From Nannobrachium achirus (lineage: Eukaryota > Chordata > Actinopteri > Myctophiformes > Myctophidae): DNA of 64,000 nucleotides. The DNA lies in NCBI GenBank assembly GCA_963921795.1, contig OY997645.1:27288159-27352158 (forward strand). Direction: 5' to 3'. The position numbers and the translations under genes were made by a program. The notes under the pieces were generated by a model that saw nothing but the letters and a program-made list of their open reading frames with translations, was not told where the DNA came from and ran no database searches. Shown here in pieces: positions 24,000 through 35,746 of the stretch (position 1 is its first letter; each line of letters starts with the position of its first letter).

Positions 24000-24566
24000 C
24001 AGGGACATGCTGGGCCCCTAATTCAGCCCGGGAAAAATAGTTGGAGAGGCCCTTATTGCGCGCTATAGAGAGAGATCTTTCTCTATAGCGCTGCTGCTAC
24101 TTTGCCATTTCAGATCATGACAAGTGACAAGCCAGTGGGCCAATTACATGAGTTATATTTCGTTGTTGTCGGGTGGAAACCTTGTATGTCCAAAACCGTT
24201 TGTTTTGTATTTATCATTTTAAAAATGATTTAAACTAGTGAAAACAGCCGATCTACAAGCACACAAGGCCTCGCGGTGCGAGGCGTTGTGTGCTTGCAGA
24301 TCTGCTGTTTTCACTACTTTTGTGCGACGGCCTTGTATGATGAAGCAGGGCTTTGCTTTGCGAAAAAAAATACAAATTAGAAACTTGGAGATACAAGGTT
24401 TTTGCCCGACAATGACGATTTACTTTGTTGGCCGCCCAGCCCCCAAAATGGAACGAAGGTCGACATTTCATTTTGATTTCTTTCCTAATGGGCGGCCTGG
24501 ACCGGCCGGGAATGAACCGGCCGTTCGGGAGTTGTCCCGCTTTTCCCAATGGCCAGCACGTCCCTG
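24000..24566 (-). mobile_element. Non-autonomous hAT element, family A, longer intact copy
   Basis: A 567-bp element from CAGGGACATGC to GCACGTCCCTG, flanked by AACGCAAT on both sides (23992-23999 and 24567-24574). It is the inverted counterpart of 527-985 and shares its internal landmarks. It keeps about 100 bp that the other copy lacks, including an inverted CGGCCGGGA...ACCGGCCG stretch near 24500. No transposase. Confidence 0.92.
24237..24315. repeat. Hairpin module inside hAT family A
   Basis: Arms of about 37 bp from AGTGAAAACAGCCGATCTAC to its complement, with only GGT as loop and two or three mismatches. The inner stem GCCTCGC/GCGAGGC is additional to the copy at 720-783. Confidence 0.9.
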
Positions 24567-24589
24567 AACGCAATTGACCTGTGTTCGGG

Positions 24590-24785
24590 GGAGGGGGCAG
24601 CACCTGTCAGCAAGGAGTGTGGGGCGGTAGGAGTAGGATGAAGGTTCCTCTCGGGGGGGACTCCTCACTGGCAGGTGAGTCAGTAGGATACAACAATAGT
24701 GACACTGAGAACACACAAATGTGTGTGGAGAGGAATCAATTGGCATATCCACTAATTTGAGGAAGAAAGTGGGTAAAAAGCAACA
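24590..24785 (+). repeat. Dispersed repeat, family R1, copy 1
   Basis: Matches 52381-52570 in the same orientation: GCAGCACCTG, CTCCTCACTGGCAGG, GAGTC, ATACAACA/GTGCAACA, AAATGTGT, GGAGAGGAAT and AATTGGCATAT in the same order. No coding potential. Repeat class unknown. Confidence 0.65.
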
Positions 24786-27054
24786 GATTGGGCACACAGA
24801 TTCCACTTCTGACATTGTTCAACCATGATAGATTCATCAAAAACACCCGTCCTGGTTCTGGTGATTCATATTGCCCTCCTAATACGTTACATTTCCACCA
24901 AAATGATAAAAAAATCAATGAAAAAAGTAATAAAAAGAAAACCAAAAAAACACGGCCCCTTGTGTATTATGAGGGCAGTTTGTGTCACCAGAACTAAGGA
25001 CGATTTGAATTTACAATGGGTTTGTATAGGAAGGGGGCATATCTGATAAAATGTATATAAAATATCTAAATACTGAATCAAGCAACCTAAAAGCCAGCCA
25101 AAAGGATAAAATAGGTTTAAAGATAACTAAAGTCAAAGGTTTTAAAAAACTTATAAGGGTCTACTTTTATGCCTATAAATTTAATTTTAACCTTTACTCA
25201 TGAAGGTTATTAACCACATCAAAACACTAGAAAGGGGTACGCAAATTACATTGACTTATCCAGAGTATTTGCTTTTAATTTCCACCACTGCTTACATTTG
25301 TGGCTCTCACCCATTGATTTGCCCTTAGTATGCACTGTTAAGCCCATACTAATTCCCCGATAAAGCTATTCAGCCCTTGCCCTTTTAACAGCCTAAAGTT
25401 TCCTGGCCAACTTCATGTTAATAACCAATCAGCCGCTGACCTGGATTTTGTATCTCATGCCTGGAATTTATTTATCCTCCCATAAATTATTCAGTGTTTT
25501 GCATCGACTACCTGCCATACCTTTAAGGTTGTGGACCTGAGACCTTGGTGCACCTTGCATGCTAATATGGTCAGAATAGGAAGACAAGGTTGAACGACAA
25601 GTTCAAAATGACTGAATATTTTGTAGTAACTCCAAACAGTCTTTAGGTTTTGTGATCTATCGTCATTGCTTATTAACTGGTAGATATTCTTGTCCCACAG
25701 CACTAACAGAACATAATGCCCAGATAAAAGAAAGAAATAAATTCTCAAAGCAGTGTGGGACACTGCTGTTATCAGGTAACTATAGTGTGAAAGTGCTTTG
25801 GTCTGACACAGACAGTGCTGAACCATCTGTCCCCAGAGGTCTCCTTTGTGGGCCTGTCCTATTCTTTTAGACACCCTGTAATTACAGTATTAATGTATAG
25901 TATGGAAGCAGCCTTGAAAGCCATCTTTTGCTGGTCAGATGCATATGGACCAGTGTAGAAGGATGTTGGTCTAGCAACAGAACAGGAAAATACTAATAAC
26001 ACATATCAGAGGAGAAAGGGAAGGTTTCTGAAATGGTCATCAGAAAGCATTTTCATGGTCTAATCTGTAGACTATGATCTAAGGTCAAATACAGAAAAAG
26101 GACTATAATGTGACTATGTTGCACTACTGGACTGAACACTACGGCACTTTACCTTATATCATATATTTATTTATTTCTTGCACAGTGTTTTTGTGTTGTT
26201 GTTGGCATGTTATATGTGAAAAAAGTGGACTGATTGAATGCACACTTGTTGTTGCCAAAACAAATTCCTATGTGTATTACACAATGGTAAATAGAGGAAT
26301 CTGAATCTGAATCTGAAACAGATTTTTTTCCTTCAGCATGCCACAGATTAATGGAAAACCACATGTCTTTTATTAAAAACTGAGTGTGTCGGGAAGCAAA
26401 CACAATAAAATACTGTATATCCACTCAACCCATTCATTCCAAACACACTCTGAGAAACAGTCCCAGTCTTCCACTGCATGACAAAGAATGATGGAGGTCA
26501 CTGCTTTACCTCCACAGTAGGATGGACTGTTAGAGAAACTACAGACCAAGTCATGACTGTTCCCCAAAACCTTAATGATTACTGTACATTGCAAATTGGT
26601 TACACTAAACAGTATTTCACATCACACTAGTTTGAACGTCATTCATGACATTATACTATGCATTATACTACTCAGTCCAACTTTTTCTTTGGCATGTGAT
26701 ACTGGTCGTACTATGGAGTATAAAATAGGCTTTAGCTGTAAAGTTGTTCCCTGTCACGGGCTCACGGCCAAATTAATCCAGTGCTTATGATATTAATTAT
26801 CTGCTCAATCAATTCATGTCTAGATTCTTTTTGGCTATTATTTGGCGGTGAGCATAGTCACTAGAGCTCATTCAGTAAGCACATCAGAGATACAGGATAT
26901 GGATATCCTGCCCTGGGGTTTCTCTCCATTCCCAGCAGTGTTTCCTGGCCAGTGCTGTCCTTAGCTCAAACATAGAAATATCTTTATTCCTGGGAAACTG
27001 TTTAGTGGTTTTTGGACATTCAGTAGGACTAACTTAAATACTTTATACTTTGGT
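24786..27054. other. Unassigned DNA
   Basis: No gene or known repeat recognised. Overlapping frames around 24736-25081 run on both strands through a K-rich, A-rich stretch and are not credible. A short ATCTGA triplet-like run lies at 26298-26318. Confidence 0.4.
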
Positions 27055-27195
27055 CCCCAGTCCCCACTCCTGCATTTACCCAAGGAGCAGTGTGCTCTGA
27101 GAGCAGTTAGGGGTTGTGCTCAGGGACACTTTGACACAAACTTCAGCGCGAACCGAGGACCTTCTACCTACTCAGCTATCGCTGCCCCTGCCCCC
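27055..27195 (-). mobile_element. tRNA-derived SINE with L2-like body, family S2
   Basis: On the minus strand: GGCAGCGATAGCTGAGTAGG (A box TAGCTGAGTAGG), AAGGTCCTCGGTTCGCGC (B-box position), then GTGTCCCTGAGCACAACCCC and CTAACTGCTCTCAGAGC. This order matches the copy at 62339-62612. The 3' tail is missing. Confidence 0.6.
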
Positions 27196-27734
27196 CATAC
27201 ACATGATAGTTAGTAAGGGGGTTGCAAGAAGAAAGGTTTAAAAGTCCAACTGTCACAGTAAAGATTTCAAAGCAGTCTTGTGGTCGCATTTCCCCACTAA
27301 GCGGTCACATTCTGTCTAAGGAAGTCAGAATCACAGAATCAAAGATATTTGATATGTTTGAGGCCAAAATGCTGGGCATTGCCATCATTAGCACCCTGCC
27401 ACCAGCATGACTGAAATAATAAAGCCCTCTGTCCAGTAGGTGTCTTTTTCCAAACAGAATAGCACTGATATGTGCAGGGAACAATTGCCTGAAGAAAATG
27501 TCAGAGACACTGAGTCAGTAGTTTAGTATATGTTACCATAGGAAAGTATAAGAATATAAAATCTATACACACAACAAATTGTCAGAAAGACCCAGTGTCT
27601 GGCCAGTGTGCTCCGATAGTCTTTGTTGTGGTAATTGTGGGGGACTGTGTCATATAACTCCATATATATAATTTATTCTACAGTAGTATTTGGGGTATAG
27701 GACACATAACGTGACACATTACTGGACATTACCA
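27196..27734. other. Unassigned DNA
   Basis: No recognisable feature. Confidence 0.4.
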
Positions 27735-28131
27735 AGCTCAGGGACTTAGCCTATATGCAGCTGTATCCTAGACTTCCTGTCAGGTGGACACCAGGTAGTG
27801 AGGATGGGCTGCACAGCCCCACTGACCCTCAACACAGGAGCCCCATCCTCTACTCTGTACATCCATGATGACTGTGTGGCCATGCACAGCTCAACGTTGT
27901 GGTTAAGTTTGCAGATAACATGACAGGGATAAGCCTGATCACTGACAACAACGAGACAGCCTACAGGAGAGAGGTCAACAACCTGACACAGTGGTGCCAA
28001 CAGAACCATCTCTCTCTCAATGTCGACAAGACCAAGGACCTGATTGTGGACTACAGGAAGACTGGAGAGAGGCTGGATCGATGAATCTACAGTACATCAA
28101 TGTGACTGCTGTGGAGAGAGTCCCTCTACAT
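27735..28131 (+). pseudogene. LINE reverse-transcriptase remnant, left part (split by the hAT at 28132)
   Basis: Frames joined across small lesions read RLPVRWTPGSEDGLHS, then DDCVAMHSSTLVVKFADNMT, then EVNNLTQWCQQNHLSLNV and KTKDLIVDYRK. This is the palm of a jockey/L2/CR1-type LINE reverse transcriptase. The usual FADD catalytic motif reads FADN, and the segment before it has lost the GAPQGCVLSP block in part. The end of this piece, CTCTACAT (28124-28131), is the target duplication of the inserted hAT element. The same LINE resumes at 32383. Confidence 0.85.
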
Positions 28132-28222
28132 CAGGGGTCTTCAACATTTTCAGGCCAAGGACCCCTTAGTTGAGAGAGAGATGAAGCAGGGACCTCCACA
28201 ACCTGTTCAGAGATTCCATATA

Positions 28223-29927
28223 CCCAGGGGGCAAACCAGCCTTTTTTTAGGAAACCTGCATTTGCCCCGACATACAAAGTTGTCCACCAGAAATATTATC
28301 TATGACCCAGTAGGATCACAACCTATATGGACAACCCGGTCAATTTGTACAACAAAGTCCAATATGGCCGCCTTTAGTTTTAATGGGGGGGTGAATAGGG
28401 CAAAATTTTAAACTGAGGGATATTTCCACGACACTTCACAGGTTGATCAATGGTATACATATGAAAATTTTTTGTATTGCAAGTTTCCATGAAATCCAAT
28501 ATGGCCGCCACAATATGGCCGCCATAATGTAAGGACCCAGAAAATAGGTTTTGCCTAACTTCTGAACCAGATGAGCTAGAAACGCAAACTTGGTGTCTAT
28601 TTCATGGTGTCTGACCATGGGAGACTCAATGGAATAGCAAATTGTATTATTCGGTGTGTCTGGACCTTTATTGTGCATATTTGCAAGATGGTGGACTCCC
28701 AAAATAGAGCTTTAACATAATTTCTACCATGATTGTTGACTGCTTTTACAAATACAAGCAATATGAATCCATTTGATAAGATTTATGGCACAGAAGGGAC
28801 TTATACCTGTATTATTCTTGAGTTTGCATGTTGTCAAAATGGCTGTAAACGAGATATTATATTTCCTGTCCGATTCTACTGTATGTAGTTGTAGCAATGA
28901 CTTCAGATAAAATCAGAGACCAAAACAATGTATCTTAGAAATAATTATTTAATTAAAAAAAAGAAAAAAAGAGAGAGATTATCTCAATGAAATGAATGCA
29001 ACTGCCTTTTTGGGTCTTTCACACATAGACATGCACATGCTTTCCAACAACTTCAGCTTCAGGGAAATTATATATATTATATTATAATGAACACATGATT
29101 AAAACAGGCTGCATTATAATGCAAATACTTGCTAGTCACTATCACTGTCATGTGTACCTATCCTGCTGCATCTTGTCTCCAGTCCTTGGCAACGACACCC
29201 CAAGTAGCATGCAATTCCCTTCTTCGCACATGAACAATTTTTCTGGCAGCCTTTGATACAGCTACATGATATTGCCTTGTCCATTGATATAGGCCAGGCT
29301 GGCTCTGTAGATGGACAGGGGACTGCCTTCCCATCACTGAGAGACCATCCATATTCAGTGAAGCAAGGGATGTCTGGCTTCGCGATGTGTGCAGTTTTAT
29401 CTATTATGGCTGCTAGAGCAGCTCTTTTCAGGTGCAGGCCAAAGGCATTTTCTGTAGGTGGCAGCAGCTTCAACAGGGTTGATCGGTTATTTAGGAACTT
29501 CTACACTCTCAGCTTTGCCAGGTCAAAGTCCTCCGAATGGTCAGCTTTTGATGCATATACAGCTATTGTGAGGTCTCTAGCCTGATTCTTGACATCCTCT
29601 GAGAGGGAATAAGAGGAATTTTCACCAAACTCCTGAAGTGCAGGGAGATCTAGACCCATGCTGGTCTTGAACAATGTCTTCTTTCCAGTGAAAAAGGGAT
29701 AGCTGGTGGTATCTCTGCCACTCAGGCTGTGAATAAAGGGCAGGGCACGACACTGTGCGAGTCCAAGGGCTGAGACCATGTGATGGATAGGAAGATATGC
29801 ATCCTACTCTGTTCTCACCCACAGCTCTGGAAGGTCTAGGAGGTGGGTGGCAGCATGATATAGGCACATGATGATGATGTCTGTGTCATTAGCATGGATG
29901 ACAACTCTGTCAACTTTGTGAGCCTGG
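28223..29927. repeat. Left arm of the long inverted repeat
   Basis: 1,705 bp, complementary to 30313-31979. The inner boundary is CCAGG (minus strand) at 29923-29927. It differs from the right arm by point changes and by retaining an 18-bp stretch that the right arm has lost in the CXC region. Confidence 0.9.
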
Positions 29928-30312
29928 ACACTGTAGATGGTGTGTAGAATTACCCTTGTGTCGGCCTCCTGTTGTGTTGACTCTAGTGCAGGGACATCAA
30001 CAACACACCCCTCCTTGATCACCACACTCCTTGTCTCTTCTTTAAATCCTCCACTCAGGTAAAGATGGGTTGTACCAAGAGCAGACTTAAGTGTCTCATT
30101 TTGACACCATTCTTCACAGAGGAATCTTAGAAGGTTTGCTTTGTTTTCAGAGACAGCAAAAAACTCTTGAGGATCAGGAGCTGTATATTGTGCAGAGACT
30201 TCAGATTCTTTTGCAGGTTTTGAATGGACATACCTGTGTTCCTGCTCAGCTGTCTTAAGACTGGGTCCACTGTACCGGTCACAGCAAAAGTGTATGATGT
30301 CTGTGTTCTTTA
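29132..30312 (-). pseudogene. 5'-truncated gene for a PIN-like, CXC-tailed protein, broken copy
   Basis: Reading leftward from the palindrome centre: DRYSGPSLKTAEQEHRY, QQEADTRVILHT, HANDTDIIIMCLYHAA, then SLSGRDTTSYPF, and a C-terminal cysteine cluster CSCIKGCQKNCSCAKKG, CYLGCRCQG, ending THDSDSD and stop. The spaced acidic motifs (EADT, DTD, GRDTTS) are ones I associate with a PIN/NYN-like nuclease fold in uncharacterised fish and invertebrate proteins found in many copies. The tail resembles a tesmin/TSO1 CXC domain. Two nonsense changes break it: CAG to TAG after ELWVRTE (about 29801) and TAC to TAG after KLRV (about 29498). It is cut at its 5' end by the palindrome join. Function in the element is unknown. 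Confidence 0.75.
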
Positions 30313-31090
30313 CCAGGCTCACAAAGTTGAAAGAGTTGTCATCCATGCTAATGACACAGACATCATCATCATGTGCCTATATCATGCTGCCACCCACCTC
30401 CTAGACCTTCCAGAGCTGTGGGTGAGAACAGAGCAGGATGCATATCTTCCTATCCATCACATGGTCTCAGACCTTGGACTCGCACACTGTCGTGCCCTGC
30501 CCTTTATTCACAGCCTGAGTGGCAGAGATACCACCAGCTATCCCTTTTTCACTGGAGAGAAGGCATGGTTCAAGACCAGCATGGGTCTAGATCTCCCTGC
30601 ATTTCAGGAGTTTGGTGAGAATTCCTCTTATTCCCTCTCAGAGGATGTCAAGAATCAGGCTAGAGACCTCACAATAGCTGTATATGCATCAAAAGCTGAC
30701 CATTCGGAGGACTTTGACCTGGCAAAGCTGAGAGTGTACAAGTTCCTAAATAACCAATCAACCCTGTTGAAGCTGCTGCCACCTACAGAAAATGCCTTTG
30801 GCCTGCACCTGAAAAGAGCTGCTCTAGCAGCCATAATAGATAAAACTGCACACATCGCGAAGCCAGACATCCCTTGCTTCACTGAATATGGATGGTCTCT
30901 CAGTGATGGGAAGGCAGTCCCCTGTCCATCTACAGAGCCAGCCTGGCCTATATCAATGGACAAGGCAATATCATGTAGCTGTATCAAAGGCTGCCAGAAA
31001 AACTGTTCATGTGCGAAGAAGGGGTGTCGTTGCCAAGGACTGGAGACAAGATGCAGCAGGATAGGTACACATGACAGTGATAGTGACTAG
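30313..31090 (+). pseudogene. 5'-truncated copy of the same PIN-like/CXC gene, open but with a deleted Cys motif
   Basis: From AHKVERVVIHANDTDIII the frame stays open for about 258 codons to a stop at 31090, without the two nonsense changes of the other arm. It lacks six residues (an 18-bp deletion between GGG repeats) in the cysteine cluster, so two of the CXC cysteines' spacing is lost. It also lacks everything before AHKV, including the DRY and EADT motifs. The open frame upstream to 30224 reads antisense spacer and is not homologous. So each copy is intact where the other is damaged. Confidence 0.75.
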
Positions 31091-31979
31091 CAATTATTTG
31101 CATTATAATGCAGCCTGTTTTTATCATGTGTTCATTATAATTTCCCTGAAGCTGAAGTTGTTGGAAAGCATGTGCATGTCTATGTGTGAAAGACCCAAAA
31201 AGGCAGTTGCATTCATTTCATTTAGATAATCTCTCTCTTTTCTTCTTTTTTTTTAATAAAAAAAATATTTCTAAGATACATTGTTTTGGTCTCTGATTTT
31301 ATCTGAAGTCATTGCTACAACTACATACAGTAGAATCGGACAGGAAATATAATATCTCGTTTACAGCCATTTTGACAACATGCAAACTCAAGAATAATAC
31401 AGGTATAAGTCCCTTCTGTGCCATAAATCTTAGCAAATGGATTCATATTGCTTGTATTTGTAAAAGCAGTCAACAATCATGGTAGAAATTATGTTAAAGC
31501 TCTATTTTGGGAGTCCACCATCTTGCAAATATGCACAATAAAGGTCCAGACACACCCAATAATAAAATTAGCTATTCCATTGAGTCTCCCATGGTCAGAC
31601 ACCATGAAATAGACACCAAGTTTGCGTTTCTAGCTCATGTGGTTCAGAAGTTAGAGGCAAAACCTATTTTCTGGGTCCTTACATTATGGCGGCCATATTG
31701 TGGCAGCCATATTGGATTTCATGGAAACTTGCAATGCAAAAAATGTTCATATGTATACCATTGATCAACCTGTGAAGTTTCGTGGAAATATCCCTCAGTT
31801 TAAAATTTTGCCCTATTCACCCCCCCCATTAAAACTAAAGGCGGCCATATTGGACTTTGTTGTACAAATTGACCGGGTTGTCCATATAGGTTGTGATCCT
31901 ACTGGGTCATAGATAATATTTCTGGTGGACAACTTTGTATGTCGGGGCAAATGCAGCACACCTTCCTTTGCCCCCTGGG
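30313..31979. repeat. Right arm of the long inverted repeat
   Basis: 1,667 bp, complementary to 28223-29927. See the element entry for content. Confidence 0.9.
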
Positions 31980-32150
31980 TAATAATAGTTTCATTGTTTG
32001 ACAGAACAATAATCAGTGTATTTTGGATTCACGTCAATTTGTGTTTTCAGATATTTAACCACTTGAACTGTCATTACTTAATAAACTTAAACTAGACCTT
32101 TCACTCTGTACTTAGTCTGCTCTTTTCCCCCAAAACACCAAAGCTCTTTG

Positions 32151-32227
32151 CCAAAAATAGCCGATCTACAAGCTCACAACGCCTCGCAACGCGAGGCATT
32201 GTGAGCTTGTAGATCGGCTATTTTTGG
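32151..32227. repeat. Hairpin module inside the hAT right end
   Basis: Arms of about 37 bp from CCAAAAATAGCCGATCTAC to its complement with a 2-3-nt centre, core GATCTACAAGCTCACAACGC. The only arm mismatch I see is in GGCATTGTG. Confidence 0.92.
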
Positions 32228-32382
32228 TTAAAGTTCTCAGAATATGGATGCTAGGGTTCAAGTGGTTAATATAAAAAAGGAGAAAAAAAGGTTTCTACCA
32301 CTCAAAGATTTGGAGGACCTGCAGTCATTCTGTGGATCCCCTAGGGGTCCCGGACCCCCTGTTGAAGACCCCTGCTCTACAT

Positions 32383-32795
32383 TCACATCACAAAGGACTC
32401 TCTCCTGGACTCTCTCTGAGTGGTGAAAATGGCACAGCAGCAACGCGCCTTTCACTAGACAGATTACGAATTTTGGCATGCAGTAAGGACAAAGATCCAA
32501 CATGCTTTCTACAGAGGTACGACTTGGAGACACCTGAGCGGATGCATCATCGCCTGGCATGAGAACTGCACTTTCCTCAACTGCAAAGAGAGTCATACGG
32601 AGCCATTGGATGTGAGCTTCCCTCCAGTCAGGGTATATACCGGTACACTGCCCGTTGTGTCAGTAAAGCCTGTAGGATTATCAAGGGCGTCTGGTACCAC
32701 CTGGCAAGTGGTACCAGGACCAGCAGGCTCAGAGACAGCTACTTCCACCGGGCAACTAGGTTTATGAACAGTAGACACTAAAGGCCTGTTGCCTG
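32383..32795 (+). pseudogene. LINE reverse-transcriptase remnant, right part
   Basis: It continues the LINE frame interrupted at 28131: HITKD-like HSHHKG, then WHENCTFLN-like, [18 protein letters not shown] and [24 protein letters not shown]. This is the thumb and C-terminal end of a jockey/L2-type protein with several frameshifts. It runs into a (CACG)n/(CA)n tract that probably grew from the LINE 3' end. Confidence 0.8.
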
Positions 32796-32805
32796 TCTGC
32801 CTACT

Positions 32806-32892
32806 ACACGCACACATGCACACACACCCGCACGCCCGCACGCACGCCCGCACGCACGCCCGCACGCACGCACGCACGCACGCACGCCCGCA

Positions 32893-32969
<77 letters not shown>
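32806..32969. repeat. Compound (CACG)n, (CCCG)n and (CA)n microsatellite
   Basis: CACGCACGCCCG units to about 32910, then about 30 CA units. Confidence 0.97.
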
Positions 32970-33944
<975 letters not shown>

Positions 33945-34056
33945 CTATTGATATTGGAGGGCAGCAACAAAGGATCTCCACTCCTGTCTGTTTTGGGTGA
34001 GCTTTTTCGATAGTACTCTGTGTCTGTGTACTCTGCTTCAGGGCCTTGAGACCACT
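33945..34056 (-). pseudogene. C-terminal tail of a retroelement ORF
   Basis: On the minus strand the end reads KKLTQNRQEWRSFVAALQYQ and stop. AQNR-EWR tails of this kind end LINE polyproteins in fish. Upstream, DLKALK-like residues appear only after a frameshift. Too short to assign a clade. Confidence 0.4.
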
Positions 34057-34599
34057 ATTATAATGGACATTTTAGACCTCACAGCGGTCCACGTTGCATA
34101 GAATACAAAGCCAAACACCTCCCTTTCATAATAATCTTGGCTTTGTAGAACTACAGGTAGCTTAAAGATACATTAGGATATCCTCAGTCAATCAGTGTAT
34201 TGACTTGAAATGTTTCTGGTCTTTCTATGCAGTTTCCATAGATCCTGTTACTGTCCAAAATAGTAAAAGCTTATAATGCTCTTGGCGTGTGTTACCAATT
34301 TGGGGGAAAAAGTACACTACATCTAAGTGCATTTATATTGTACCACGGAGAGAGTACCTGAGTGGTACTCTGACTATTTACTACTGATACCTGATTTTGC
34401 TGACATGCGCAATCTCCCTTCTTTAAACTGCATATTTGCTTAGGTAGTGCTGATGTTATGTGTTCAAGCAGATCATTTGTACTTTTTTAAATCTTTTCTT
34501 TTTTGTGTGTGCCTATATTTATCCATGGAGGGTTTTTCTGGGCATGAATGCTCTTTTACAGCATAACCCTACCTCATGTTTATAGTGAAATACATTCAT
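34057..34599. other. Unassigned DNA
   Basis: No recognisable feature. Confidence 0.4.
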
Positions 34600-34695
34600 A
34601 TTCAGAAGGCAGCACAGCCAGTCTCTGTCGTAGATTTACCAAATCGTTCTGGGGATTTGAACTGGAGACCTTCCAGTCACTGCTTCAAAACAGAT
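34600..34695 (-). mobile_element. SINE-like fragment
   Basis: Minus strand: GCAGTGACTGGAAGGTCTCC, AGTTCAAATCCCC (B-box-like) and GGTAAATCTACGACAGAGAC. The phrase order is one seen in fish tRNA-type SINEs, but the A-box side is not clear. Confidence 0.35.
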
Positions 34696-35207
34696 ATTCC
34701 ACTGTTATTATTTTTAAAGTTTGTTATTGAAGTATGACCTCGGCTGAGCTACACGTCTGCTACAGGAACTTGTAGCCACTTTTCATTTGTGTATTTCACA
34801 AAATTATCTTTTTTTAGGCTCAATATCCAAGATGTCCATTTTCAGTGTGAGGAGGTGTAGAGGAGTGGGTGGGTTGGCAATGCGGAGCAGCAGAATATGG
34901 GCTTGTCCCCGTAAATGTATTCACATACATGGCCGCCCACTTGCCAGCCTGTTGAGGCAGAGGTGGGTTTTCCTCAACTTCTGCCAGCATGGCACAGTTT
35001 CACCACACAATTGACCAATCAGTGGAGCCAGACCATTGAAAGGACAGGTTGCATTGTACGTTTTTTCAGAACTTTTCAAGTGGTTTCCAGGAAATGAATA
35101 TGAGATAATTTGTTGGCAGAGTGGCTGTGTGAATGTATGATACTGCACTGTACTGTTCTCTCTTCTCTGCACATGAAACACACATGCCACCAGGTCAATC
35201 CATTTAA
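34696..35207. other. Unassigned DNA
   Basis: Overlapping open frames on both strands (34787-35190) show no domain. Nothing else recognised. Confidence 0.4.
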
Positions 35208-35240
35208 ACAGCGATTCTCAAACTGTGGGCTGGGGCCAAT
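35208..35240. mobile_element. hAT terminus fragment
   Basis: CAGCGATTCTCAAACTGTGG followed by GCTGGGGCC is a diverged CAGTGGTTCTCAAAC end. No matching partner end was found. Confidence 0.4.
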
Positions 35241-35349
35241 GTTGAGGGTAACATGTTACTGTAATCGGAAGTTTATGTTGCGTTCTCACTTTTTATTCTG
35301 CGCTTCGACGGACACGCAACAGTGATTGCCATGCATGCTATGTCGCTAG

Positions 35350-35377
35350 GTCACCGCTATCGCTAGATAGCGGTGAC
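35350..35377. repeat. Perfect 12-bp-arm hairpin, 4-nt loop
   Basis: GTCACCGCTATC-GCTA-GATAGCGGTGAC. Isolated; no copy elsewhere in the window that I noticed. Confidence 0.85.
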
Positions 35378-35746
35378 GCACTGTCAAAAAAAGCAGTCAA
35401 ATACTTCCGCCCCAGAGCCTTGTCTGTTCCACCTATTTCCTTCTTTACATTCTTTCACCAGTGTAGCATGGTTCGGCTCGCATCACACCTTGTCGTTTCC
35501 TCCGTTTTTGCCCGACATCTACATGGAAGTGTGAGGCAGAGCGTCTTTCCACTCTGGAAGGCAGTTTCACTTTTTGCGTTTACAAACCCCCGCAAGCGCA
35601 TCTTATCGTCTAAACGGACGGCATATCTGACATTTTTTTTGCCTTTTTCTCTGTGTGCACGGCACCTCATATGCTTTGTACACACCCATTTAAAATATTG
35701 GAGAATGCAACAGTAGAAATAGCTTCTGCTGCCAGTTGGCGTGAAT
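35378..35746. other. Unassigned DNA
   Basis: A 98-codon open frame (35420-35716, +) has no recognisable domain and no splice or start support. Its antisense frame is almost as long, so I do not call it a gene. Confidence 0.4.

Larger units (their letters stand above)
28223..31979. mobile_element. 3.76-kb near-palindromic element with two head-to-head truncated genes
   Basis: Begins CCCAGGGGGCAAA and ends TTTGCCCCCTGGG, with TA on each side (28221-28222 and 31980-31981). It consists of a left arm (28223-29927), a 385-bp unique spacer (29928-30312) and a right arm (30313-31979) that is the reverse complement of the left. In sampled stretches the arms differ by only a few percent. Each arm has the gene's 3' part pointing outward and about 0.9 kb of noncoding sequence with GGCGGCCATATTG phrases. 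Both outer ends are the same gene-distal end, so this is a fold-back arrangement, not a normal single element. The superfamily is not established. Confidence 0.85.
28132..32374. mobile_element. 4.24-kb hAT-type element inserted in the LINE, carrying a nested palindromic element
   Basis: The left end is CAGGGGTCTTCAACATTTT, and the right end read inward is CAGGGGTCTTCAACAGGGG. It is flanked by CTCTACAT at 28124-28131 and 32375-32382, an exact 8-bp duplication. The outer hAT sequence is only about 90 bp on the left (28132-28222) and 390 bp on the right (31982-32374), so it was a short non-autonomous element of about 0.49 kb before a 3.76-kb element entered it. The right part contains the hairpin module at 32151-32227. 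No hAT transposase is present. Confidence 0.9.

Noticed and set aside
30224-30312. N-terminal 30 residues of the long open frame that ends at 31090
   Set aside because: These codons read the spacer antisense to the opposite gene copy. Homology to the other arm starts only at 30313, so they are not part of the protein.
30373-30987. Other frames over the palindrome arms (MPISCC..., MIQLHD...)
   Set aside because: They are out-of-frame and antisense readings of the PIN-like/CXC gene, repeated in both arms because the arms are copies.
35420-35716. 98-codon plus-strand open frame
   Set aside because: No domain, no splice signals, an antisense frame of similar length and a T-run inside. Treated as chance.
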